Origin: Deltaproteobacteria bacterium
GTDB taxonomy: Bacteria > Desulfobacterota > Desulfobacteria > Desulfobacterales > Desulfatibacillaceae
Direction: 5' to 3'
DNA: 64,000 nucleotides
NCBI GenBank assembly: GCA_016235345.1
Contig: JACRLG010000013.1
Coordinates: forward strand, 117,667-181,666
Below are positions 44,005 to 53,530 of this stretch, one piece after another (position 1 is the first letter of the stretch; each line of letters starts with the position of its first letter). A program made the translations under genes and the position numbers. Under the pieces are notes generated by a model that searched no databases, had not been told where the DNA came from, and worked only from the letters and a program-made list of their open reading frames with translations.

Positions 44005-44754
44005 TCATCGGGCGTGGCCCGAATAAATCCGGTCGGGGTTATGTTTTTTAACGTATTTTGATACGTTGATACGAACCGGGATGTCGCCGCCATAATAATC
44101 TTCCGGATAATCCATCGGAACCAGAAGAGTGATGGATATTGTGCCGCTAGATAGCCACTCATAGTCAAAGGCCACTAATTTTTCCGTCTTTACGGTCCAG
44201 ATTTTTCCGTCGTCAAGCCTTACGATTTCAGGACGGTCCGGCATACTTTCCATTTGCGGCAAAAAAACCGCATATTCGCCGGACGGGTTAATGGCTATTC
44301 GAGCCGATTCAGAATATTCGTTATCAGGGCCTTGATAGATAATCCCCCCGTCTATTCTGAAGACGGTAATCTGTGCGCAGCCCGTACCGCACCCGTTGAC
44401 AAGCACAATTCTGCCGGTTTTGCTCCAGGTCCATGTTCCGCCAGCGCCGGGTTTCCACGTGTGAAGGGCTTTAAGAGTTTCAAGATCGTAAACGGAAATC
44501 CTGGTGGGGCTAAAATCCATGTGATGCACAAGGGCGCGTCTTCCATCGCGCGAAACGCTGAAATCGTAAATATTGTGGGGGTTGCGGAAACGGGTGAGGT
44601 TGAGCCATTTACCGTTCTTCCGAACATAAACCTGGCCCATGCCCCATTTATCCGTTCCCTCCTTCAGCCTGGGGCCGCCGGGTTTCGCAAGCGCTGATGC
44701 GGGAGAGGCAATAAGAAAGGCCAGCAAAAGGGCGCATAGCAGCAATCTTTTCAT
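44005..44754 (-). CDS. Exported beta-propeller-like protein
   Basis: A 249-residue protein with a signal peptide (LLLCALLLAFLIASPASALA). The body has WD40/TolB-like strand repeats (YDFSVSRDGRRALVHHM, ISVYDLETLKALHTW, ARIAINPSGEYAVFLPQ). It is too short for a full seven-blade propeller. No partner gene adjoins and its role is unknown. Confidence 0.65.
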   Translation of the reverse strand: MKRLLLCALLLAFLIASPASALAKPGGPRLKEGTDKWGMGQVYVRKNGKWLNLTRFRNPHNIYDFSVSRDGRRALVHHMDFSPTRISVYDLETLKALHTWKPGAGGTWTWSKTGRIVLVNGCGTGCAQITVFRIDGGIIYQGPDNEYSESARIAINPSGEYAVFLPQMESMPDRPEIVRLDDGKIWTVKTEKLVAFDYEWLSSGTISITLLVPMDYPEDYYGGDIPVRINVSKYVKKHNPDRIYSGHAR

Positions 44755-44827
44755 GGGCGCACCTTATTGTTGCCGACATGCGTTACATTATTCATCGCCA
44801 AGGCCCTCCGGGCCAAAACCAAATTTT

Positions 44828-44859
44828 GATTGCCCAAACCCATGATTGCCCAAACCCAT
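44828..44859. repeat. Perfect tandem 16-bp direct repeat upstream of SYLF promoter
   Basis: Two perfect copies of GATTGCCCAAACCCAT (44828-44843 and 44844-44859). The second copy ends on the first T of the -35 box TTGACC. The position suits an activator or repressor site. Confidence 0.8.
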
Positions 44860-44887
44860 TGACCTTAAGATAAGTTTACAGTATTTT
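44859..44887 (+). promoter_or_regulatory. Sigma-70-type promoter for the SYLF gene
   Basis: TTGACC (44859-44864), a 17-nt spacer and TATTTT (44882-44887), about 90 nt before the ATG. Confidence 0.65.
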
Positions 44888-44981
44888 CATGGCAAAGCAC
44901 ATCATTTAAGGCAAAGGGGCGGCCAGCCGGGACGCCCTTTGCAATCGGCCGGTACAACACCAAGCCCTTGGGGGAATCCTT

Positions 44982-45704
44982 ATGCGGAAAATTATCGCGG
45001 TTGCGGCGATTCTGGCGTCCGTCATTCTTTTCACGAGCCCGTCCTTTGCCGGAAAGTCGGAGGGAACGGAGCGCATTTCAGACTCGGTGGCGGCATTCAA
45101 CGATCTCATGGAAAGCGACGAAACGGCCATCCCCGAGGAAATCCTGGCAAAATGCAAGGCCGTGGCCATTTTTCCGGGCATGAAGAAGATCGGCTGGGGC
45201 ATTGGGGCCATGCAGGGATTCGGCCTCGTCATGGCCAAGGACGAGAAGGGCGAGTGGAGCGCCCCGGCCTTTTTCCGCATCAGGGCCTTGAACACCGGGC
45301 TTCAGATCGGGGTCCAGGTGATGGACACGGTGATAGCCATCATGGATGAAAAGGGCCTCAAAAGCTTCATGAGCGGCGATTTCGGCGTGGGCGTGGACGC
45401 GGCGGTGGCCGCCGGGCCCGCCAAGAAGCGCAAGGAGGCCACTACCACGGCGGACCTTGAGGCAAATCTTTTAAGCTACTCCAAGGTTAAGCGCGGCCTG
45501 TACGCCGGGGTGGCCATAGAGGGCTCCCGCATCGTGTTTCAGGAGGACGACACCGCCGCCTTCTACGGCCAGAAACTGAAGGCATCGGAAATCCTCACGG
45601 AAAAGAAGGTCCCCATGCCCGGCGAGGCCAAGCCCCTGGCCGAAGCCCTGACCAGGGCCGCCAAGCCGCCCGCCAAGGAGGAAAAACCGGAAGCGAAAAA
45701 ATAA
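44982..45704 (+). CDS. SYLF/Ysc84-domain exported lipid-binding protein
   Basis: A 240-residue protein with signal peptide (AVAAILASVILFTSPSFA). The SYLF domain is clear: IPEEILAKCKAVAIFPGMKKIGWGIG, the GGxxG-type region, DFGVGVDAAVAAGPAKKRKEA, LLSYSKVKRGLYAGVAIEGS. The tail is Lys/Ala/Glu-rich. SYLF proteins bind phosphoinositides or other lipids; in bacteria they are periplasmic with unknown roles. Confidence 0.88.
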   Translation: MRKIIAVAAILASVILFTSPSFAGKSEGTERISDSVAAFNDLMESDETAIPEEILAKCKAVAIFPGMKKIGWGIGAMQGFGLVMAKDEKGEWSAPAFFRIRALNTGLQIGVQVMDTVIAIMDEKGLKSFMSGDFGVGVDAAVAAGPAKKRKEATTTADLEANLLSYSKVKRGLYAGVAIEGSRIVFQEDDTAAFYGQKLKASEILTEKKVPMPGEAKPLAEALTRAAKPPAKEEKPEAKK

Positions 45705-45717
45705 GCCGGAAGCCCGG

Positions 45718-45749
45718 AAAGGCCCGGCGCACCACGCGCCGGGCCTTTT
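45718..45749 (+). terminator. Rho-independent terminator after SYLF gene
   Basis: GGCCCGGCGC-accac-GCGCCGGGCC followed by TTTT, 15 nt after the stop. Confidence 0.85.
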
Positions 45750-45815
45750 GCCCTTCCGGTTCGCCGGTCGCGTCAAAAAAAAGACGCACTGCGTCAAAAA
45801 AATTTTCCAATTCTG

Positions 45816-45845
45816 TTGACAATGACTCTTATCTTGCTCTATTAT
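45816..45845 (+). promoter_or_regulatory. Strong sigma-70 promoter, probably for rho
   Basis: TTGACA (45816-45821), an 18-nt spacer and TATTAT (45840-45845). Both boxes are near consensus. The first gene downstream on the same strand is rho, almost 900 nt away. Confidence 0.7.
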
Positions 45846-46733
45846 TCAAGTATGAAGTTGGGGGGCTGTGCCATCATAATGGGCTCTATAAGCCGGCAAC
45901 AAGGAATGCCGGGACAACACTGCGTCAAAACCGTCTTTTTTTCGCACCGGGAAAATTCCCTGGAACTCTTTTCTCTTCCGAAATCGAAAAAACGCACGCA
46001 ATATTTTAGATACGAAACGTGCTGATCCGTCTTTTCAAGGAGACCGTTCCCGGTACGATTAGGGCGTGATGCTCGTGCCACTGCAACCCCCTCGAGGCTT
46101 AAGCGCCCCGACCGGAAGAACGAAAAGTTCACTCCTTCCCGTCAACGCGAACCCCGGCCCGGAACAAGGTTGTCCCACACGACGACGCTTTTTTGGGACA
46201 TGCCCTGATGGCCGCAACCAAGCCTTCATAAAACCAGTCTTACGGTTTTACGCCTCCGTTTTGCACGCTCCGATTCCGTAAGTCCGAGAAAGCCTCTTTC
46301 CGCGCCCTACTCCTTTTTCAAAGAAGGCGGCGGAAAACGGCGCAAGGGCCGGACTTGAAAAGGGCCTTGCGCCTTCCTCGAATCCGCCGGAGCAGCCGTG
46401 GCAGGCCGAATTTGACGGTCGTGCAAAAACCTTTCGGGGCTTTTTTGCGGGCTCACGGAATTTGCCGGAGGCGCAACAAGGCTTTTGAAAAAGCCGCCAA
46501 TCTTGACTTGCACTTTTTGTGAAGCCGTCATAAATCCGACCGGTCGGTCGATAATCTGTGATTGTTTTCACCAGGCGGCTAAGAAGGCGTCGGTCCATTA
46601 TTTTTCAAAAGCGTCCCCGCGCAGGCCCGTTTCAGGGACCAATGCCGGTGCGACGCCCTTATTCAAGGAAATCCCCTTATCGTAAAAGCGAAAAGGTTTC
46701 TACATAACACGCCTACAACCCAAGGAAACGACA
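45846..46733 (+). other. Long rho leader region, no supported protein gene
   Basis: About 890 nt with no convincing coding frame. It contains a strong hairpin GGCGCAAGG..CCTTGCGCC (46339-46373), a second stem of the type GCAAAAA..TTTTTTGC near 46421-46449, and the perfect palindrome CCGACCGGTCGG (46536-46547) of TetR-operator appearance just after a TTGACT box (46503). Rho is autoregulated through its leader in several bacteria. A stand-alone small RNA cannot be excluded. Confidence 0.5.
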
Positions 46734-48011
46734 ATGGCTCCAGACAAGCTCGAGGTAAGCAACTTAAACCTCGCCTCACTCAAAAACAAAAAAATCGCCG
46801 ATCTCAACAAGATGGCCAAGGAATTCAACGTTGAGAACGCCTCCGGAATGCGCAAGCAGGACCTTATCTTCGCCATACTCCAGGCCCAGACCGAAAAGAA
46901 CGGCGTGATCCACGGCGAGGGCACCCTTGAAATCCTGCCGGACGGCTTCGGCTTTCTGCGCGCCCCGGATTACAACTACCTGCCCGGCCCGGACGACATC
47001 TACGTCTCCCCAAGCCAGATAAGGCGCTTCAACCTGCGCACCGGCGACACCGTGAGCGGCCAGATACGCCAGCCCAAGGAGAGCGAGCGCTACTTCGCCC
47101 TTTTGAAGGTGGAGACGGTCAATTTTGAAGACCCGGACGTGTCGCGGGAAAAAATCCTCTTCGACAACCTGACCCCCCTCTACCCCGAACGCCGCATCCA
47201 GTTGGAGCGGGGCTACGACAACTACTCCATGCGCATCATGGACCTTCTGACCCCCATCGGCTTCGGCCAGCGCGGGCTCATCGTCTCGCCGCCCCGAACC
47301 GGCAAGACCATGCTTTTGCAGAACGTGGCCAACTCCATCGTGGCCAACCACAAGGAGGTCTTCCTCATCGTGCTCCTCATCGACGAGCGCCCCGAGGAAG
47401 TCACGGACATGCAGCGTTCCGTCGAGGCCGAGGTCATAAGCTCCACCTTCGACGAACCGGCCCAGCGCCACGTCCAGGTGGCCGAGATGGTCATCGAAAA
47501 GGCCAAGCGCCTGGTGGAGCACCAGAAGGACGTCGTCATCCTTTTAGACAGCATCACCCGCCTGGCCCGCGCCTACAACACCGTGGTTCCGCCTTCGGGC
47601 AAAATCCTTTCGGGCGGCGTGGACTCCAACGCCCTGCACAGGCCCAAGCGCTTTTTCGGCGCGGCCCGAAACGTGGAGGAGGGCGGCAGCCTCACCATCA
47701 TAGCCACCGCCCTGGTTGACACCGGAAGCCGCATGGATGAAGTCATCTTCGAGGAATTCAAGGGCACCGGCAACATGGAGCTTCAGCTCGACCGCCGCCT
47801 TGCCGACAAGCGCACCTTCCCGGCCATAGACATCAACCGCTCCGGCACCAGGAAGGAGGAACTCCTCCTTAGCCCCGAAGTCCTGAATCGCGTGTGGATA
47901 CTGAGAAAACTCCTCACCAGCCTCAATCCGGTGGACGCCATGGAATTTTTACTTGATAAAATGCGCGGAACAAAAGATAATGAGGAGTTTTTGCGTTCGA
48001 TGAACCAGTAG
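46734..48011 (+). CDS. rho: Transcription termination factor Rho
   Basis: Rho is the hexameric RNA helicase that ends transcription. The 425-residue product has the N-terminal helix bundle ([22 protein letters not shown]), the cold-shock RNA-binding domain ([26 protein letters not shown]), Walker [26 protein letters not shown], and the Q/R-loop segments [12 protein letters not shown] and [14 protein letters not shown]. The ATG has AAGGAAACGAC upstream. Confidence 0.97.
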   Translation: MAPDKLEVSNLNLASLKNKKIADLNKMAKEFNVENASGMRKQDLIFAILQAQTEKNGVIHGEGTLEILPDGFGFLRAPDYNYLPGPDDIYVSPSQIRRFNLRTGDTVSGQIRQPKESERYFALLKVETVNFEDPDVSREKILFDNLTPLYPERRIQLERGYDNYSMRIMDLLTPIGFGQRGLIVSPPRTGKTMLLQNVANSIVANHKEVFLIVLLIDERPEEVTDMQRSVEAEVISSTFDEPAQRHVQVAEMVIEKAKRLVEHQKDVVILLDSITRLARAYNTVVPPSGKILSGGVDSNALHRPKRFFGAARNVEEGGSLTIIATALVDTGSRMDEVIFEEFKGTGNMELQLDRRLADKRTFPAIDINRSGTRKEELLLSPEVLNRVWILRKLLTSLNPVDAMEFLLDKMRGTKDNEEFLRSMNQ

Positions 48012-48086
48012 CGAGCGCCGCATAAGGCAGAAGAAAGAAGAATCCGGCCTTAAGGCGGGCTTTCGATCATTTAAAGGAGAAGCAAC

Positions 48087-48305
48087 ATGAAAGACGGCAT
48101 CCACCCCAACTACAAGCCCACCTCCATCCGCTGCGCCTGCGGCGCAACGATTGAGACCGGCTCGGTGATGGACAACATCAGCGTGGAAATCTGCTCACAG
48201 TGCCACCCCTTTTTCACCGGCAAGCCGAAACTGATCGACTCGGCCGGGCGCATCGAGCGTTTCCGCCGCAAGTACGCCAATTTTCAGGCACCGGAAAAAA
48301 AGTAG
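48087..48305 (+). CDS. rpmE: 50S ribosomal protein L31 (zinc-type)
   Basis: A 72-residue L31 with the cysteines of the zinc-binding form (CACG at residues 16-19 and CSQCHPF near 36-42) and the C-terminal [22 protein letters not shown] precedes the start. It lies between rho and prfA, its usual place in many Proteobacteria. Confidence 0.95.
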   Translation: MKDGIHPNYKPTSIRCACGATIETGSVMDNISVEICSQCHPFFTGKPKLIDSAGRIERFRRKYANFQAPEKK

Positions 48306-48341
48306 AGTTTTTTTCCTCAGTTTCGATTCCGCCGGGGGCGC

Positions 48342-48507
48342 AGGGGCTGTTTCCGAAAAAAATTTGTGGCACCGAGGTTGCGAATTCGCCCCGCCGACAA
48401 GGCGCGTCTGCTTGCGGAATACTTAACGTATTTCGCAAGGAGCGCTGGCACAGTCGGAGGGGATGAAGGCGCAACCGAATGCAAAAGTTTTTTCGGAAAC
48501 AGCCCCT
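48342..48507 (+). repeat. Large nested hairpin repeat between rpmE and prfA
   Basis: A 166-nt element. The outer arms AGGGGCTGTTTCCGAAAAAA and its complement enclose middle arms GGTTGCG/CGCAACC and CCCCGCCGAC/GTCGG-AGGGG, and a central hairpin CTTGCGGAATAC-ttaac-GTATTTCGCAAG. The plan resembles family A but is longer and the sequence is unrelated. It sits 36 nt after the rpmE stop. Confidence 0.75.
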
Positions 48508-48566
48508 AATACGCCTTCCGGCGGAATTGTTTGTTTTTACTGGTCATTAAAAATCGGCGCTGATCC

Positions 48567-49631
48567 ATGCTCGAACGACTGCACGGGGTAGAACAGAGAT
48601 TCATGGAGGTGGAGGGGCTTCTCTCCGACCCCAAGGTGGTGTCCAACCTGGAGACCTACCAGAAATACGTGCGCGAGCACTCCGAGCTTCAATCGGTGGT
48701 GGAGGCTTACCGGGGCTACAAGAAAATCCTGAATGATCTCGACGACGTGCGGGAGCTTTCAAAAGACCCGGACCCGGACATCAAGGAAATGGCCAGGGAC
48801 GACTTTGACCGCTTAACCAGCCTGAAGGCCGCAGCCGAACAGGAACTCACCCTGCTTCTTCTGCCCAAAGACCCCAGCGACGAGAAGAACGTATTCCTGG
48901 AAATACGGGCCGGCACAGGGGGCGAGGAGGCGGCGCTTTTCGCGGCGGACCTTTTCAGGATGTACGCCCGCTACGCGGAAACCAAGGGCTACGGCGTCGA
49001 AATCATGAGCTCCTCCGAGGCTGAACGGGGAGGCTTCAAGGAAATCGTGGCCATGATTTCCGGAAAAGGGGCCTTTTCCACCTTCAAGTACGAGTCCGGC
49101 ACCCACAGGGTTCAGCGGGTTCCCGCAACCGAGGCCCAGGGCCGCATCCACACCAGCGCCGTCACCGTGGCGGTCCTGCCTGAGGTTGACGACGTGGATG
49201 TCAAAATCGACCCTACCGAGCTTCGCATAGACGTTTACCGTTCCCAGGGCGCTGGCGGCCAGCACGTCAACACCACGGATTCAGCCGTGCGCATCACCCA
49301 CCTGCCCACCGGGCTCGTGGTGACCTGCCAGGACGAACGCAGCCAGCACAAAAACAAGGCCAAGGCCATGAAGGCTCTGCAGGCAAGGCTCTACGACCAG
49401 GAACTCGGCCAGCAGACGGCGGCCCAGGCCAAGGACCGCAAGACCCAGGTGGGTTCGGGCGACCGAAGCGAGCGCATCCGCACCTACAATTACCCCCAAA
49501 ACCGTATCACCGACCACCGCATCGGCCTTACCCTCTACAAGCTGGACGCCATCATGGAAGGCGACCCGTCCGAGTTCGTCTCGGCCCTTGCCACCCACCA
49601 CCAGGCCCTGGCCCTGCAAGCCGGAAGGTAA
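48567..49631 (+). CDS. prfA: Peptide chain release factor 1
   Basis: RF1 reads UAA and UAG and releases the peptide. The 354-residue product has the codon-recognition domain, the catalytic [22 protein letters not shown] loop and the [19 protein letters not shown] segment. prmC, which methylates the GGQ glutamine, follows 11 nt downstream. Confidence 0.97.
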   Translation: MLERLHGVEQRFMEVEGLLSDPKVVSNLETYQKYVREHSELQSVVEAYRGYKKILNDLDDVRELSKDPDPDIKEMARDDFDRLTSLKAAAEQELTLLLLPKDPSDEKNVFLEIRAGTGGEEAALFAADLFRMYARYAETKGYGVEIMSSSEAERGGFKEIVAMISGKGAFSTFKYESGTHRVQRVPATEAQGRIHTSAVTVAVLPEVDDVDVKIDPTELRIDVYRSQGAGGQHVNTTDSAVRITHLPTGLVVTCQDERSQHKNKAKAMKALQARLYDQELGQQTAAQAKDRKTQVGSGDRSERIRTYNYPQNRITDHRIGLTLYKLDAIMEGDPSEFVSALATHHQALALQAGR

Positions 49632-49642
49632 GGCCGCCCGCC

Positions 49643-50527
49643 ATGACCCGGACCAGCGAAACTTGGACGGTCGGCAAGGCCCTTCAATGGACGGCGGGGT
49701 ATTTTTCCGAAAAGGGCGTTGACAGCCCGCGCCTCACCGCCGAAGTACTGCTCGCAAAAATCCTTTCCCTCACCCGCACGCAGCTTTTTCTGCGCTTTGA
49801 CCAGCCCCTCACCGCCGTAGAGCTTGCCGACTTCAAAAACATCATCAAACGGCGCGCAAGCCGCGAGCCTCTGGCCCACATAACTGGCGAGCGCGAGTTC
49901 TTCTCCCTGCCCTTTTCCGTTTCGCCCGATGTATTGATACCCCGGCCTGAAACCGAAATGCTCGTTGAAACCGCCCTTTCGGCAATGGACTCCATGAAGG
50001 ACCTCGCCCCGATGTCTGTTCTGGATTTGGGAACAGGAAGCGGCGCGATAATCTGCGCCCTTGCCTGGGAAAGGCCCGGAAACGCCTTTACCGGCCTGGA
50101 CAGAAGCGAAAAGGCCCTTTCAGTGGCCAGGAAAAATGCGGAAAAGCTCGGCCTCGGCCATATCCGGCTCCTTGCGTCGGACTGGTTCTCGGCCCTGCCC
50201 GTCGGCGAAAAATTCCACGTGATCGTCTCGAATCCGCCCTATATTCCGTCAAGGGTGATTCCCACCCTTAGCCCGGAAGTCTGCCGCCACGAGCCTGTCT
50301 CCGCCCTGGACGGCGGCCCGGACGGCCTGGACGCCATACGCGCCATCATTTCCCGCGCGCCGGAGTTCCTGCATCCGGGCGGATGTTTGATCTTCGAGAT
50401 AGGCTTTGACCAGAAGGAAGCCGCCACAGCCCTTTTCACCGAATCGGGCCGTTTCGGCGAACCCGAATTCGTAAAGGACTACGCCGGGCATTTCCGGGTT
50501 GCGAAGGCACGGATCAAAGGTCAATAA
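49643..50527 (+). CDS. prmC: Release-factor glutamine methyltransferase PrmC
   Basis: PrmC N5-methylates the glutamine of the GGQ loop of RF1 and RF2. The 294-residue product has an N-terminal helical domain (FSEKGVDSPRLTAEVLLAKIL), PRPETEMLVE, the SAM site VLDLGTGSGAII and the active-site NPPYIPS. Operonic with prfA. Confidence 0.95.
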   Translation: MTRTSETWTVGKALQWTAGYFSEKGVDSPRLTAEVLLAKILSLTRTQLFLRFDQPLTAVELADFKNIIKRRASREPLAHITGEREFFSLPFSVSPDVLIPRPETEMLVETALSAMDSMKDLAPMSVLDLGTGSGAIICALAWERPGNAFTGLDRSEKALSVARKNAEKLGLGHIRLLASDWFSALPVGEKFHVIVSNPPYIPSRVIPTLSPEVCRHEPVSALDGGPDGLDAIRAIISRAPEFLHPGGCLIFEIGFDQKEAATALFTESGRFGEPEFVKDYAGHFRVAKARIKGQ

Positions 50528-50572
50528 AAAAAGTCCCCGGACGGATTTAATCTCCGTCCGGGGACTTTTTTA
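50525..50572. terminator. Bidirectional Rho-independent terminator
   Basis: AAAAAAAGTCCCCGGACGGA, a short loop, then TCCGTCCGGGGACTTTTTT. It serves prmC on one side and the convergent CCG protein gene on the other. Confidence 0.92.
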
Positions 50573-50600
50573 TTCGTGAAGCGTTGAACAAGCGATATGG

Positions 50601-51923
50601 CTACTCTTCCTCTCCCCTTACTTCGGGCATGAGGAGGTCGGCCAGGTCTGGGCCGAGATAGGTGCGCTCGTTGGGCCCAAGGCAGCCCATTGAAAGGCAG
50701 ATCAGGGTCCACAGATGCAGCACGTGGTAATGGCCCTCGTAGTGCTCGCTTAAGTCATGAACCTGGGCGTGGCAGTTGTGGCAGGGCGTTATGCAGTAAG
50801 TCGCGCCCGTGGCCTTTATCTGGTCGTCCTTCAGCTTGCCGTACTGGCGGCGCTCGTCCGGGTAGCCGCTCTGGAGGAATCCGCCACCGCCGCCGCAACA
50901 GTAGTTGTTGCTCTTGTTGGGGCTCATGTCCACGAAATTTTCCTCGCCCACAACGGCCTTCACCACGAACCTCAAATCATCGGCAACGGGGTCGCCGAAG
51001 GTCTTGCGAACAAGCTGGCAGGGGTCCTGCACCGTGAACTTGACCTTCAAGTCCTTGTTCCAGTCGGAATTGACCGGCAGTTTGCCCTCACGAATCCACT
51101 GGGCGTAATACTGGATGATGCTCTTGATCTCGAAATTGAAGGGAATCTTGAATTTTTGCAGTCCAGCCCGGACCGCGAAGAGTTCGTGCCCTCACTCGGT
51201 GTTGAGCCAGACCTTGCAGCCAAGGTCCTCCACGGCCTTGGCTTTTACTTCCACTATGTGTTTCCAGGACTCGTTGTCCGCCATGAACAGGCAGTAGTTC
51301 TCGGCGGCCCAGCCCTTGGTGCCGTAGGTCCAGTCTGCGCCCACCTTGCTGAGTATCTTCCACAGGGGCACCATCTCGTCCGGCTCGGTGACGGGCTCGC
51401 GGGAGTTCTGATTGAGGAAGAATTCGGCGCCCTGTTTGTTGAGCGGTGCCTCCAGTTCCTCCCAGCCAACCTGGGTTGCCCGGACTTCCTCCAGGATGTC
51501 GTTCACCACGAACTCGAAGTCCTCTTCCGTGGCTCCCATGGCCGAGCAGGAGTCGTTCCGCAAGGCCATGTCGCAGGAGCCCAGGATGCCCTTGGGCCTC
51601 GTCTCGCGGGGCCAGGACCCGCGCACGTTGAAAACGAGCTGGGGAATGTTGATCTTCATGGGGCAGGCATGGATGCAGCGCATGCACATGGTGCAGTGCC
51701 ACGCCCAGGGATGGGTGGTGAGTTCCTCGTCAAGGCCCAGGGCCGCCATGCGAAGGAACTTCCGGGGGTCCATGTCCCCTATGCCCGTTGCGGGGCACCC
51801 GGACGAGCACAGCCCGCAGGTGAGGCAGGCGTCCAGGTTTCCGCCTTCGGGAAGAATCTGTTTCACCATGTCCATGAAAGCGCTCTTGCGCTTTTTGCCG
51901 ATTTTTACGACCTGATTCGTCAT
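50601..51923 (-). CDS. CCG-domain (HdrD/DsrK-like) Fe-S protein with in-frame UGA, probable selenoprotein
   Basis: Read through one UGA (51192-51194), this is a 440-residue protein. Two 4Fe-4S motifs (CLTCGLCSSGCP and CTMCMRCIHACP) precede two CCG domains (LGSCDMAL; later DPCQLVRK, NNYCCGGGGGF and CHNCHAQV), as in HdrD, DsrK and TmcB. The UGA is codon 244 in NTE-U-GHE, where relatives have Cys (ECGH). Frame and similarity continue on both sides. A SECIS-like hairpin follows the UGA. Start at 51923 has GGAGG upstream. Thiol/disulfide electron transfer is the expected role. No partner subunit adjoins. Confidence 0.82.
51158..51176 (-). promoter_or_regulatory. SECIS-like hairpin downstream of UGA
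   Basis: In the mRNA, 15 nt after the UGA, GCGGUCC and GGACUGC form a 7-bp stem (one G-U) with the 5-nt loop GGGCU. Bacterial SECIS elements lie in this window and carry a G-rich apical loop, e.g. GGUCU in E. coli fdhF. The reading frame runs through the hairpin. Confidence 0.65.
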
Positions 51924-52102
51924 CCGTCGTCTTCCTCCGTTTCCGTTTCCGCATACATCCGGCGCATGAACCCAAGGCCGGGCAAAAATCCGGGTCAATC
52001 TATACGGATGAAAGGATGCTGTCAAGAATAGTTATAACAAGTATCGGTTGATATACGATTTTCACGGGGCGGCGGGGACGGGAAAATGGGACGGATCTGC
52101 CC

Positions 52103-53377
52103 TCAGGCAAGGGAGATGAGATTTTTTTCCGAATCGAAAATCATGGGCCGGAAATCCGAAACAAGGCTCAAGGACGGGTTTTGGGCGATTTCACCGGCAA
52201 GGCCCGCCGAAACCTCCAAAATATCAAGGTGTGCGGTGTCTTTTATCCTGACCAGGCGCACTTTTTGAGGATCGTCGCAGCCGCAGGTTTCAAGGCAGGC
52301 GGAAAGGGCCTCGGAATCGGTGTCGAAATGCATGGGCACCGCCGCCTTTTCCGGGGAAATGGCCGCAAGGGCGTTCAAGTAGGTTTTTTTCCTGTCGATG
52401 GCGGCCACAAGCCGTGATGTGGTGAAATCAGCAAGGCCGATTCCGTTGGCGTTCCCGCCCGATTTTTCCGAAAGCTCCCGTACAAATATGCGTTTGGGGC
52501 GGGGAGAAACGTTGAAATCGCCGGTCAGGTCCCGGTGCCTGCCCGTGACGTTGGAGTCCATGCCGATGCCCGAAATGTCCTTTCCGATGCGGTCTATTAC
52601 AAGGATATCGAGCTTATCGAAGGGAACGCGGGGAAGAAGGGCGTAGGCCTCCTTTAACAGCGATTTTTCGCCTTCAACCAGGTTTTCGGGCAAAAGCGGG
52701 TGTGCGCCGGAGAGCTTTCCGAAGCCGTCCTCCAGAAGCGCCAGGCCGAAAAGAAGGGGGATTTTTTCCAGGATGAGGCAACCGGCCCGCTCGATAATCC
52801 CGAACCCAAGGCCCGCCGCCGCCCTGTGAAGGGCCGCCGCGCCTTTTTCCTTGCCAAGGCCGATGGAAAGCATCTTCAAAAGCCCGCTTTCGATGGGCAG
52901 GGTGAACTTGGTGTGGGGCTTTATGCGGTTGATGATGACCACGTGGTCGGCGGAAAGGGCGTCTTCGGAAAAAAACACCGGGCAGCCGGGGCCAAGGCGG
53001 CCAAGCTCCCTCACCCCCATGCCCGCCCGCACCGGAACCGCCATTCCCGCAGCCTTCACGCCCAGGGATTCCAGCACCTCGATCTGGCCTTCCGGCGTGG
53101 CCCCCCCGTGGCTGCCCATTGCCGGGACCAGAAAGGGCGAAAGGCCCAGGTCGCGAAGGAACTCCACCGTTTTTGCGACAATTTCGCCGATCCGGTCGAT
53201 GTTCCGGCTTCCCACTCCCACGGCAACCGTTTGGCCCGGCCTTACAACAAGATTTTCCCTTATGGAAAAAAGGGCCTTTTCCACGGCCTCAAAGGCGTCC
53301 AAATCCGCCGCCTTGAAGAGGCTCTGCCCCACAAGCGCCGTTTCGGGAAAACGGATTTTTTGTATGCCGTGGCTCAC
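52103..53377 (-). CDS. DUF2088/LarA-like protein
   Basis: A 424-residue protein related to the N-terminal domain of nickel-dependent lactate racemase LarA (DUF2088). Segments include VRPGQTVAVGVGSRNIDR, VPAMGSHGGATPEGQIEVL, ADHVVIINRIKPHTKF and IGKDISGIGMDSNVTGR. The start chosen is GTG 53377 with AAGGGATGG upstream; an earlier start at 53440 is possible. Larger LarA-like proteins of this type are of unknown substrate; no larB, larC or larE adjoins. Confidence 0.78.
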   Translation of the reverse strand: MSHGIQKIRFPETALVGQSLFKAADLDAFEAVEKALFSIRENLVVRPGQTVAVGVGSRNIDRIGEIVAKTVEFLRDLGLSPFLVPAMGSHGGATPEGQIEVLESLGVKAAGMAVPVRAGMGVRELGRLGPGCPVFFSEDALSADHVVIINRIKPHTKFTLPIESGLLKMLSIGLGKEKGAAALHRAAAGLGFGIIERAGCLILEKIPLLFGLALLEDGFGKLSGAHPLLPENLVEGEKSLLKEAYALLPRVPFDKLDILVIDRIGKDISGIGMDSNVTGRHRDLTGDFNVSPRPKRIFVRELSEKSGGNANGIGLADFTTSRLVAAIDRKKTYLNALAAISPEKAAVPMHFDTDSEALSACLETCGCDDPQKVRLVRIKDTAHLDILEVSAGLAGEIAQNPSLSLVSDFRPMIFDSEKNLISLA

Positions 53378-53530
53378 GGTCCATCCCTTGCCGCGCGGTT
53401 TACAATCCTTCAGGCGAAAAAAGGCGGGACGCCGAACCACAGCCCGGAGCCCCGCCTTCCGAAATCAAAAAAACCGACCCGCCGCATTTTCTTGGAAATT
53501 GCCTTGCAATCACCGTTCTAAACCGCAAGC

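Noticed and set aside
45816..46025. 69-codon frame after the SYLF terminator
   Set aside because: It overlaps the rho-side promoter, has no ribosome site and no recognisable features.
51192..51194. UGA in the CCG protein read as a nonsense mutation splitting the gene in two
   Set aside because: No second start or ribosome site follows, both halves stay in one frame with no other lesion, the affected residue is a conserved Cys and a SECIS-like hairpin is present.
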